Notes under the pieces: model-generated
What the model saw: the letters and a program-made list of their open reading frames with translations, nothing else
What the model was told of the DNA's origin: nothing
Database searches by the model: none
Position numbers and translations under genes: made by a program
DNA from: Arthrobacter sp. S41
GTDB taxonomy: Bacteria > Actinomycetota > Actinomycetes > Actinomycetales > Micrococcaceae
Direction: 5' to 3'
DNA: 64,000 bases
NCBI RefSeq assembly: GCF_004320535.1
Contig: NZ_SIHY01000001.1
Span: 1,922,001-1,986,000, forward strand
In this document: in pieces, positions 1-7,153 of the stretch
Layout: each line of letters opens with the position of its first letter
Numbering within the stretch: the stretch's first letter is position 1

Positions 1-1549
1 CGATGATCGTAAACGGCACCGCCGAAAGAATGGCTGCTTGCTGCAGCGCTTCGAGCCCGCCCACCAGGAGCAGCACAATCGCGCAGACACCGGTTAGCAA
101 TCCCCACACTGTCAGCACCGGTCGCTTTGGATACATGTTGCCGCCCGAGGTCAATGTTCCCAGGACATAGGTGTTGGAATCTGCACCAGTAATAAAGAAC
201 AAAACAACGAGTATCACGGTAAAAGCTGAGGTAACCGCAGGCATCGGTAGCTCCGCGAGCATTGCGAAGAACGTACTGTTCGTATCAGTGAGCGTAGCTT
301 GTCCAATCCCTGTGGAACCGTTCATTTCTTGGTGAATAGCAGTACCACCAAAAATGCTGAACCAAATGCTGAAAACTAGCGAGGGAACACCCATTACGGC
401 GATAACAAACTCTCGGATCGTGCGCCCCTTGGAAATGCGTGCCAAGAAAATTCCGACGAATGCGCCCCAGCTCAGCCACCAAGCCATCATAAAGTAAGTC
501 CACCACTGCATCCATTGCAGATCTTCCGCATTCGACGGAGTCAGTAGCGCGACGGCAGGAAATTCTGCAAGGAACTGACCCACTGATCGGAAGTAGATAT
601 TGCTGATGAAGCCCGTGGGACCAGATATAAGAACAAATACACCGATCACAGCAGCACCAATCATGGTGCCTTGGCTGAGCCATTTAATACCTTTACCCAC
701 ACCAGACAAGGCAGAGAGAGTGAAGATAATGGTGACACCGGCGATGATGACGATCTTCACGAAGATGTCCGTCGGAACACCGAACAGTCGGTTAAAACCT
801 TCGGCAATTTGTGAAGCTCCCAATCCCAAGGAAGTTGTTGTGCCGAACAATGTAGCAAGGACGGTAAACACGTCAATAGCCTTGCCCAACAGTCCGTCCA
901 TGGACTTGCCAAGTACGGGTCGCAGCATCACCGACACGAGACCGGAATTTCCACGCCGATGAGTTGAGTAGGCAATAGCTAGCCCAAAGACACCAAACAA
1001 GGCCCAAGCGTTCGGCCCCCAGTCGAAGTAAGAGAACTGCAGCGCTAGCACCGCGGCATCCATGGTTCCTGGCTCAGCTCGGTTATGTGGAGGATCCATG
1101 AAGTGACTCATGGGCTCGGCGGCACCATAACTGATCAATCCGATACCCATCACGGCCCCTAGAATCATTGCGATCCAGGCCCATGTGGAGAATTCTGGAC
1201 GGTCTTTGTCCTTCCCGAGCCGGATGCCGCCGAAACGCGAAAAGGCTAAGAACAGCATCAGTAAAATGCAGCCCAGTGTGACCAGCAGATAGCTCCAGCC
1301 TATATATTGCGCGGACCAGGTGGAGGCAGTGGACATTAGTCCATTGAGCTGCTCCGGTGCGAATGCTGCCCAGAGCACGAATACCGCAACTAGTACTAGG
1401 GAGATGACCAGCACGCTGCCCGGACCATAAAGTTTCTGATATACCTTTTTGGATTCGATCCGGCTACTGGCTCGGCGAAGCTCACCGCCGGTCAGCGTGG
1501 GCCCTCCACGAGGGCCTTGGCCCTGATTCTCATCGATGTCCGTATTCAT
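1..1549 (-). CDS. BCCT-family (betaine/choline/carnitine) transporter, partial
   Basis: A polytopic membrane protein of at least 516 residues whose C-terminus lies beyond the left edge. The family moves trimethylammonium or other betaine-like zwitterions with Na+ or H+. Family hallmarks are visible: GIGLISYGAAEP near residue 110, a Trp-rich segment around WWTYFMMAWWLSWG, then FLARISKGRTIREF. The ATG at 1547-1549 follows AAGGAG. It lies 45 bp downstream of the reductase fusion on the same strand, so the two are probably co-transcribed. In this context it probably imports the substrate of the adjacent oxidative pathway, which would then carry a fixed positive charge; osmoprotectant uptake is the alternative. 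Confidence 0.93.
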   Translation of the reverse strand, partial: MNTDIDENQGQGPRGGPTLTGGELRRASSRIESKKVYQKLYGPGSVLVISLVLVAVFVLWAAFAPEQLNGLMSTASTWSAQYIGWSYLLVTLGCILLMLFLAFSRFGGIRLGKDKDRPEFSTWAWIAMILGAVMGIGLISYGAAEPMSHFMDPPHNRAEPGTMDAAVLALQFSYFDWGPNAWALFGVFGLAIAYSTHRRGNSGLVSVMLRPVLGKSMDGLLGKAIDVFTVLATLFGTTTSLGLGASQIAEGFNRLFGVPTDIFVKIVIIAGVTIIFTLSALSGVGKGIKWLSQGTMIGAAVIGVFVLISGPTGFISNIYFRSVGQFLAEFPAVALLTPSNAEDLQWMQWWTYFMMAWWLSWGAFVGIFLARISKGRTIREFVIAVMGVPSLVFSIWFSIFGGTAIHQEMNGSTGIGQATLTDTNSTFFAMLAELPMPAVTSAFTVILVVLFFITGADSNTYVLGTLTSGGNMYPKRPVLTVWGLLTGVCAIVLLLVGGLEALQQAAILSAVPFTII

Positions 1550-1594
1550 GTCTCTGGCACTCCTTAAAATTGGTGGAGCCTTCTGATTGCTGTT

Positions 1595-2569
1595 TTAGAG
1601 AGCTTGCAATTCGGCACCGTCGAAGAACCGACCAGCCTTGTAGATCATGGGTTCCAGCTCCGCGACCTCCGAGTGCTTGACCTTCGCAATAAATACGGTG
1701 TGGGTTTTGGCTTGGAAACGTTCCTTGATCTCGGCCTCGATTGAAGCGGCTGAGCCATCGAGCAGTGGGCTACCGTCCGGACCTTCATGCCACTGCAGGT
1801 CAGCAAATTTGTCGTCCCCCTTGGAGGCGAAGACACCGATCGTTTCGCGCTGATCGTTGCTCATGATGTTGATTCCCAAATGCGTGGATTTGAATAGCGA
1901 CGCATAGGTACTGGTCGTCTTCTGTACGCAGACGAGTACCAGAGGCGGTTCTAACGAAACCGAAACGTAGGAATTTGCGGCCAGTCCTCGTGGCTTTCCA
2001 CATTCGTCTTTGGTGGTTACTACGGTCACCCCAGTGATGAACTGACGGTTGAAGCCTTTGAGCGCGGCCAGGTCGGGGACTCCGCTCAGATCATCTACCA
2101 CCACGCCATTTTCGGCGGACTCGAATGCCGATTTTAGTGACGGGACTCCGACGTCTTCCAATAATTCGCTCTGATCCCAAGTCACTTCTTCGGAAATAAT
2201 CTTTCCCTCTTTGACCTTCATGAGATTTGAACCGCGAGTCTCAACGCTATTTCCGGTGGCAGGTACGCCTTGAAGGTCATTGGTGAAGGTTCCGTTGGTA
2301 CGCCAGAAAATCGCGATTGACTCTTTGCTTTCATCCACCAATAGGTGATCGATGGTGGTGACCAGATCCGGGAATGCTTCGCGAACAGTCAGGATGTCCT
2401 GTTTCAGCGCCTGAGCGGTCGAGATGTTCTTGGACTTGTTGCTGATGCGCTGGAAGTCAGGATGGAAAACATTGTCGAGCGAATCAACGTGGCCACGATC
2501 CCATGCTGCCTCCCATGCGGTGAGCAGTGATTCTTTGACTTGCTGGAGAGAATAATTGGTTTGTTGCAT
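1595..2569 (-). CDS. SnoaL-like domain fused to flavin reductase domain
   Basis: 324 residues in two parts. Residues about 6-143 look like a SnoaL-like/ester-cyclase NTF2-fold domain (WEAAWDRG, FWRTNGTF, GNSVETRGSNL). Residues about 165-322 form an FMN-binding split-barrel flavin reductase of the HpaC/RutF type (FITGVTVVTT, GLAANSYVSVSLEPPLV). Such reductases supply FMNH2 to a separate monooxygenase; the likely partner is the luciferase-like enzyme at 7154-8200 across the divergent promoter. Fusion to a SnoaL domain is unusual; the extra domain might act on the unstable oxygenated product or be a scaffold (inference). There is no Shine-Dalgarno, and a TAGCAT box sits 7 nt before the ATG, so the mRNA may be leaderless. 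Confidence 0.88.
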   Translation of the reverse strand: MQQTNYSLQQVKESLLTAWEAAWDRGHVDSLDNVFHPDFQRISNKSKNISTAQALKQDILTVREAFPDLVTTIDHLLVDESKESIAIFWRTNGTFTNDLQGVPATGNSVETRGSNLMKVKEGKIISEEVTWDQSELLEDVGVPSLKSAFESAENGVVVDDLSGVPDLAALKGFNRQFITGVTVVTTKDECGKPRGLAANSYVSVSLEPPLVLVCVQKTTSTYASLFKSTHLGINIMSNDQRETIGVFASKGDDKFADLQWHEGPDGSPLLDGSAASIEAEIKERFQAKTHTVFIAKVKHSEVAELEPMIYKAGRFFDGAELQAL

Positions 2570-2604
2570 GCATGAAATGCTAGCAAAGCGTGTGACAGAG
2601 TCAA
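2570..2604 (-). promoter_or_regulatory. Leaderless promoter of the reductase-BCCT operon
   Basis: Read on the minus strand, TTGACT (2604-2599) is followed after 16 bp by TAGCAT (2582-2577), then 7 nt to the ATG at 2569. The spacing puts the transcription start at or next to the start codon, and no ribosome-binding site is present. A TTGCATGCAT operator-like repeat covers the start codon. Confidence 0.6.
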
Positions 2605-2650
2605 CAGATTTTCAAATTTCTTTTAAATTCAGCGAATTATCAAGGATTGC

Positions 2651-2685
2651 TTGCATGCAAGAGGAACTATGGTTACTGTTCTTGT
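2651..2685 (+). promoter_or_regulatory. Leaderless promoter of the GntR-led catabolic operon
   Basis: TTGCAT (2651-2656) and TACTGT (2674-2679) are separated by 17 bp, and the ATG at 2686 follows 6 nt later. The only purine-rich run (GAGGAA, 2661-2666) is too far from the ATG to act as a Shine-Dalgarno. The -35 lies within the central operator repeat, so repressor bound there would block polymerase. Confidence 0.55.
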
Positions 2686-3381
2686 ATGCAACAGAGTTCA
2701 GTAGCTGAGGTAAAACGCAGCGTCGCAACAGATACGTCACTTTTGAGTCGGCTGCGCCAAATGATCGTTACCGGTGCAGTGATGCCCGGAGCGCTTTTGG
2801 CGGAAACGGCACTGGCTCAAGAGTTTGAGGTCAGCCGCACTCCGATTCGAGAAGCGCTCAAGCAGCTAGAGCGTGAAGGACTAGTAGAGGTACGCGCCAG
2901 GGTCGGAACCTTCGTTCGAAAGCCAACACAGCGCGAGATCCACGAGATGTTTGAGCTCAAAGAATCGTTCGAAGGTCTTGCTGCCGGCCTTTTGGCTAAG
3001 CGTGGGCCAGTTCCTGAACTTGAACATCTCAAAGAGAATGTCGCTCGCAGCCAGCAAGCAGTGGAACACGGTGACGCACAAGAGTATTCGCAACTAGTGC
3101 ACGACTTCCACAGCACTTTGGTTGCTGGAGCCGACAACAGAAAACTCTCCGAGCACTACGACTTGCTAATGAATCAGCTTGCCTACCAGCGAATAGTCTC
3201 CCAGACGCTAAGCCAGCCTGGCCGTCTGCAAAATTCGGTCAAGGAGCATCAAGCAATTATCGATGCCATCAGTTCCAAGGACCCGCTGGCCGCTGAACTC
3301 GTGATGCGTAGACATGTTGCCGCTTCAAGCCAATTAGCAGCCATCGCCGCCTTGAAAGAGGATGAAGGACAGTCCAACTAG
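2686..3381 (+). CDS. GntR-family transcriptional regulator, FCD subfamily
   Basis: 231 residues from the ATG at 2686. A TTG at 2647 is in frame but would add a Cys-rich tail that does not look like this family. Residues 15-80 form the winged helix (SRTPIREALKQLEREGLV then GTFVRKP); residues about 85-215 are the all-helical FCD ligand domain with His residues (HDFH, EHQAII, RRH) suited to metal or carboxylate binding. It is first in an operon with six catabolic genes (36-bp gap to the next) and divergent from the reductase/BCCT genes. It probably represses both arms until a pathway intermediate binds. Confidence 0.92.
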   Translation: MQQSSVAEVKRSVATDTSLLSRLRQMIVTGAVMPGALLAETALAQEFEVSRTPIREALKQLEREGLVEVRARVGTFVRKPTQREIHEMFELKESFEGLAAGLLAKRGPVPELEHLKENVARSQQAVEHGDAQEYSQLVHDFHSTLVAGADNRKLSEHYDLLMNQLAYQRIVSQTLSQPGRLQNSVKEHQAIIDAISSKDPLAAELVMRRHVAASSQLAAIAALKEDEGQSN

Positions 3382-3416
3382 CCCCATCCTCAGATCATCA
3401 CGCAAAGGATTATCAA

Positions 3417-4085
3417 ATGAACTCTCCCTTGGTCGTTTCAACCCAGCCCGTTGATTTGAGCCGCCGTTCAACGCTCACGGATTATTCGGATCTTGCAACT
3501 GCCACCGGACTTCGCAAAATCACAAGCACCGCAGAAGAGGTTCCACACCCGCAGCTAGGAACGATCACTCGCGCTACAGCTACAGCCGTAATCGCTAACC
3601 CTTGGCTCGGCACCAACACGGAACATGACTTGTCCGAACGCACTGAAGCGATCGCTCCGCTACTGGCCAAATTGCTCTCCGACCGGCTTCTGTATTCGCT
3701 CGGCGGTGCCGAACAAATACAAGCCTTCGGCAAAGCCGCCATTGTGGGCACTGCGGGCGAATTGGAGCACGCGGGAGCGCTGATCCATACTCCGTTCTTC
3801 GGCAATTTGTTGCGCGAAGCCTTACAAGGAACCTCAATCATCTGCTTCGTTGACGGTCGCGGGATACCTGGCGAAACCTTGCGAGTACCCATGTGGCACA
3901 AGACCGCAGCGGCAACCCGCACCCACTACCAGACCATCGAGATCTCTTTGCCTGATGCGCCGCATGCCGCAGAGATCGCCGTCGTCGCCGCAGCATCCGG
4001 TGGGCCACGACCCCACGCTCGCATCGGCGACAGAAGCACAGACCGCCCCATTACCTCTGCAATTCTGAAAGGAATCAAACTATGA
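3417..4085 (+). CDS. Amino acid synthesis (DUF1185/AA_synth) family protein, copy 1
   Basis: 222 residues with an N-terminal stretch of about 30 residues absent from its neighbour. The core motif AFGKAAIVG (103-111) with GELEH (114-118) and ALIHT (121-125) is shared with the protein encoded next. The family name is historical; no firm biochemical role is known to me. Conserved Glu and His residues (E117, H118, H124) suggest a hydrolytic or metal-assisted function (inference). AAAGGA precedes the ATG. Its stop overlaps the next start (ATGA), implying coupled translation and perhaps a hetero-oligomer. Confidence 0.82.
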   Translation: MNSPLVVSTQPVDLSRRSTLTDYSDLATATGLRKITSTAEEVPHPQLGTITRATATAVIANPWLGTNTEHDLSERTEAIAPLLAKLLSDRLLYSLGGAEQIQAFGKAAIVGTAGELEHAGALIHTPFFGNLLREALQGTSIICFVDGRGIPGETLRVPMWHKTAAATRTHYQTIEISLPDAPHAAEIAVVAAASGGPRPHARIGDRSTDRPITSAILKGIKL

Positions 4086-4633
4086 ACTACCGCAAGCTAG
4101 TGACAATCGTTGAAGAAATCAGCACCGAAGGTGGCCAAGCTGTAGACCCTGTGGCACGCGTGGCCATCGTCGCTGCAGTTATCGATAACCCATGGGCGGG
4201 CCAAGGATTCGTCAAAGATCTGAACCCAGGCATTGACTCTGTGGCATCGAGCCTCGGCGCACTGTTGGCGCCTCGGGTTATTGAAGCTCTAGGTGCGCCG
4301 CTCGAAGCCTACGGGAAGGCAGCAATCGTCGGGTTAGACGGCGAAATTGAGCATGGCTCAGCGCTTATCCACACTTTGAAATTCGGCAATCACTTCCGTG
4401 ACGCCGCTAAGGCAACGACCTTACTTCCCGCTGTTGAAAAGCGTGGGCCGGCAGGAGTCCAGTTCGATATTCCGCTCAAGCACTTCACGGACGCAACCAT
4501 CCGTTCGCACCACCAGAGCATTGAAGTGAAGATCTCCGACGCTCCACATTCGGGCGAAATTCTGATCGCTCTAGCCGGTGCCACCCGAGGACGTCCTCAA
4601 GAACGCCTCGCCGCACTGAGCACCGAGCAGTAG
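4082..4633 (+). CDS. Amino acid synthesis (DUF1185/AA_synth) family protein, copy 2
   Basis: 183 residues, close to the usual length of the family. It begins directly with the core (KLVTIVEE) and carries AYGKAAIVG (76-84), GEIEH (87-91), ALIHT (94-98) and FGN. It is clearly paralogous to the preceding gene and overlaps it by 4 bp. Two different coupled copies suggest they act as a pair. Located between the regulator and the alpha/beta hydrolase, it is likely part of the same degradative pathway, possibly processing a ring-opened amide; this is inferred only from context. Confidence 0.85.
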   Translation: MNYRKLVTIVEEISTEGGQAVDPVARVAIVAAVIDNPWAGQGFVKDLNPGIDSVASSLGALLAPRVIEALGAPLEAYGKAAIVGLDGEIEHGSALIHTLKFGNHFRDAAKATTLLPAVEKRGPAGVQFDIPLKHFTDATIRSHHQSIEVKISDAPHSGEILIALAGATRGRPQERLAALSTEQ

Positions 4634-4668
4634 TCCCCGGCAATATTCGACCACGGAGCAAAGCACCG

Positions 4669-5421
4669 ATGAAAAGCACCAAACGACCGCAGGTTCTCTT
4701 ACTGCACGGCGTGGGGTTAGACCGCACGATGTGGGACCCACTGCGCGAACTTCTGGTTCATGATTCGAATGCAATTGACTTGCCAGGTCACGGCGCGCAG
4801 CCCCCGCTACGTTCCGCGCAGGGTTTGAAGAGCCTGGCGGAGGATGTCCTTGAGCGGTTCGAAACCGTGGAACCAGTTCATTTGGTGGGATTCTCTCTAG
4901 GCGCACTGATCGCGCAACACATCGCGCGATTCGCACCCGAGCGAGTACTCACGCTGAGCGCCATAAATTCGGTCTGCCAACGTACCGAGGAAGAGGCAGC
5001 CTCCGTCGAACAACGATTGGCAACAGCTGGTGTGAATTTTGCTCAGGGTGTGGATCGCGCTATTGAGCGGTGGTTCCCGGCAGGCGAAACCCAAGTTGAT
5101 CAGCAGATCATCAAGGGAATTCGAACAACGATGTCCGGCAATGACCTCGAATCATATCTTCACGCCTACGCGGTCTTTGCCCACGGGGACCGTGAGATTT
5201 CCGGTGAACTAGCTCAAATAAAGGCGCCGACGCTAGCAATCACCGGCGAACAAGATCCAGGTTCAACGCCGCAGATGTCCCGCCGGTTGGCCGACGCTGT
5301 GCCCAACTCACGGCTGCGAATCATCGAAGGCGCCAGACATATGCTTCCGGTCGAGAACCCGGCGGCTCTAGCTTTTGAACTAAATAGCTTTTTCAGCGAC
5401 ATTGAAGGGGAACACGCATGA
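4669..5421 (+). CDS. Alpha/beta-fold hydrolase
   Basis: 250 residues, single-domain alpha/beta hydrolase resembling 3-oxoadipate enol-lactonases, RutD and E-2-(acetamidomethylene)succinate hydrolases. Visible are the oxyanion-hole segment LLHGVGLD (11-18), the nucleophile elbow GFSLG with Ser76, the acid region TGEQDPG and the catalytic His in GARHMLP near the C-terminus. No signal peptide, so cytoplasmic. The stop overlaps the aldehyde dehydrogenase start by 4 bp. In trigonelline and vitamin B6 ring-cleavage pathways an enzyme of this fold hydrolyses the enamide released after ring opening; a similar role fits here, but the substrate cannot be read from sequence. Confidence 0.9.
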   Translation: MKSTKRPQVLLLHGVGLDRTMWDPLRELLVHDSNAIDLPGHGAQPPLRSAQGLKSLAEDVLERFETVEPVHLVGFSLGALIAQHIARFAPERVLTLSAINSVCQRTEEEAASVEQRLATAGVNFAQGVDRAIERWFPAGETQVDQQIIKGIRTTMSGNDLESYLHAYAVFAHGDREISGELAQIKAPTLAITGEQDPGSTPQMSRRLADAVPNSRLRIIEGARHMLPVENPAALAFELNSFFSDIEGEHA

Positions 5422-6902
5422 GTGAGCAGTATCTGCATTTCATCAACGGTGAGCATGTAGCTCCCAGCGAAGATCGTTTCTTCACCAGCACCAACCCGGC
5501 AACACTTGAAGAACTCTACGAGGTTGCCCGCGGCAATGCGCACGATGTGGATCGGGCTGTCAAAGCCGCACACAAGGCATTCACTTCTACCGCGTGGAGT
5601 TCGCTGAGCGCCACAGCGCGTGGACACCTACTTCGCCGACTTGGTGATCTCATTGGAGAGAACGCCGAGAAGCTAGCACGCTACGAATCGCTAGATAACG
5701 GTAAGCTACTGCGCGAAATGCGCGGTCAGCTGGCCACTTTGCCCGAGTATTTCTATTACTACGCCGGCTTAGCGGACAAGGTCCAAGGATCTCAGATTCC
5801 GTCAATGAACCCGGCCATTTTGAACTACACCCAGCGTGAGGCATTAGGCGTCGTTGGTGCCATTACGCCGTGGAATTCGCCACTGACGTTGACCACTTCT
5901 AAGATTGCCCCTGCTCTGGCCGCAGGCAATACCGTGGTCATCAAACCCAGTGAATACACTTCGCGTACCGTGCTGTTGCTGGCAGAACTAGCGGACCAAG
6001 CTGGTTTCCCGCCGGGAGTCGTGAATGTGGTGACCGGCTACGGAGCCGAAGCTGGCGCCGCATTGGTCTCGCACCCGCTATTAGCGAAGATCTCCTTTAC
6101 CGGTTCCACCGTAACCGGTTCTCGGATTGCTTCCGAAGCCGCCAGTCGTTTCATCGGTTGCACATTGGAATTGGGTGGCAAGAGCCCCAACATCATCTTC
6201 GATGACGCCAACGTCGCCAATGCAGCTATGGGAGTAGTTGCAGGAATCTACGCTGCGGCCGGCCAAACCTGCATCGCAGGAAGTCGCGTCTTCGCACATA
6301 AGTCGGTGTACGACGAGCTACTTGAACGAGTTACCGAAAGAGCGAAGTCCATCGTGATCGGCGACCCGCTGAATGACGCTACCGAGCTCGGGCCGCTGGC
6401 CTTCGCCGATCAGCTGAATAAGGTGTCTGGCTACGTGAAGATCGGCGCCGATGAAGGTGCCACCGTCTTGGCTGGCGGAACGCGTCCTGAGGGCCTAGAA
6501 CTGCCAGGGTACTTCTTCTCACCGACTGTACTCACCGATGTTAATAACAACATGCGTGTGGTGCGCGAGGAAATCTTTGGCCCCGTGGCCGCGATCATGC
6601 CATTCGAAAACGAAGATGAACTACTGGGCATGGCCAACGACACTGAATATGGTCTGGCCGCAGGAGTTTGGACCCAAAATTTGGCACGCGCCCATCGCAT
6701 GGCTCGCCGACTTGAGGCCGGCACCATCTGGGTCAACACCTATCGGGCGATGTCTCCGATGTCCCCTCGTCAGGGCTTCAAGAGCTCCGGTGTTGGCATC
6801 GAACATGGCCTGGAATCTATGAACGAATACACCCGTCTGAAGAGCGTCTGGATCAATACCGATGAATCCCCGGTAGCTGACCCATTCGTCATGCGCGGCT
6901 AA
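5418..6902 (+). CDS. NAD(P)-dependent aldehyde dehydrogenase
   Basis: 494 residues, full length for the family. Catalytic residues are in place: Asn153 (TPWNSP), Lys176 (IKPSE), Glu251 (LELGGKSP) and the nucleophile Cys285 (GQTCIAG). It oxidises an aldehyde to the acid in the cytoplasm, probably the aldehyde released by ring cleavage or a later semialdehyde. ATGA overlap with the hydrolase and a 14-bp gap to the tautomerase place it firmly in the operon. Only one such enzyme is present, whereas the pyridine and trigonelline pathways use two (ring-opened aldehyde, then succinate semialdehyde), so the second may be encoded elsewhere. Confidence 0.95.
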   Translation: MSEQYLHFINGEHVAPSEDRFFTSTNPATLEELYEVARGNAHDVDRAVKAAHKAFTSTAWSSLSATARGHLLRRLGDLIGENAEKLARYESLDNGKLLREMRGQLATLPEYFYYYAGLADKVQGSQIPSMNPAILNYTQREALGVVGAITPWNSPLTLTTSKIAPALAAGNTVVIKPSEYTSRTVLLLAELADQAGFPPGVVNVVTGYGAEAGAALVSHPLLAKISFTGSTVTGSRIASEAASRFIGCTLELGGKSPNIIFDDANVANAAMGVVAGIYAAAGQTCIAGSRVFAHKSVYDELLERVTERAKSIVIGDPLNDATELGPLAFADQLNKVSGYVKIGADEGATVLAGGTRPEGLELPGYFFSPTVLTDVNNNMRVVREEIFGPVAAIMPFENEDELLGMANDTEYGLAAGVWTQNLARAHRMARRLEAGTIWVNTYRAMSPMSPRQGFKSSGVGIEHGLESMNEYTRLKSVWINTDESPVADPFVMRG

Positions 6903-6916
6903 CGAAGGAGCAACAA

Positions 6917-7123
6917 ATGCCACTCATTGATGTATCCATCGCAAAAGGTCGTTCCCCACAGCAGTTGCGGGCCTTCATCAAAGCCTTGCACGAAGCGGCC
7001 GAAAACACCGTGGACGCTGCCAGCGAGAACATCACCGTCATTGTGCGCGAAGTCGAGCATGAGCATTGGTCACGGACCAACACCACCATCGCCGAACGCA
7101 ATAACACCCAGACTCCTGCCTAA
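6917..7123 (+). CDS. 4-oxalocrotonate tautomerase-like protein
   Basis: 68 residues. After Met removal the N-terminus is Pro, the catalytic base of the family. Aligned without gaps to classical 4-oxalocrotonate tautomerase, Pro1 and Arg11 are retained, but position 39 is Thr rather than Arg and position 50 is Trp rather than Phe. A changed substrate or reaction is therefore likely. It starts after AAGGAG. It sits between the aldehyde dehydrogenase and the monooxygenase, so it may tautomerise an enol or enamine intermediate. Confidence 0.88.
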   Translation: MPLIDVSIAKGRSPQQLRAFIKALHEAAENTVDAASENITVIVREVEHEHWSRTNTTIAERNNTQTPA

Positions 7124-7153
7124 GGGCTCCCGTTAACCGAAAGAAGGATAGAC

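Larger units (their letters stand above)
2564..2691. promoter_or_regulatory. Three TTGYATGCAA operator-like repeats in the divergent region
   Basis: Three copies of one 10-bp near-palindrome: TTGCATGCAT at 2564-2573, TTGCATGCAA at 2651-2660 (inside the 12-bp perfect palindrome CTTGCATGCAAG at 2650-2661) and TTGTATGCAA at 2682-2691. The outer two contain the start codons of the two divergent genes, which is why both proteins begin Met-Gln-Gln. The middle copy covers the -35 of the regulator promoter. GntR/FCD regulators typically bind short palindromes of this size, so these are probably autoregulatory operators. Confidence 0.6.

Noticed and set aside
285-962. Open frames inside the left-edge transporter gene
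   Set aside because: The third minus-strand frame, open from 1549 to the window edge, encodes an unmistakable BCCT protein.
2647-2685. TTG start for the GntR regulator
   Set aside because: It would translate the operator and -35 box and add a Cys-rich tail absent from the family.
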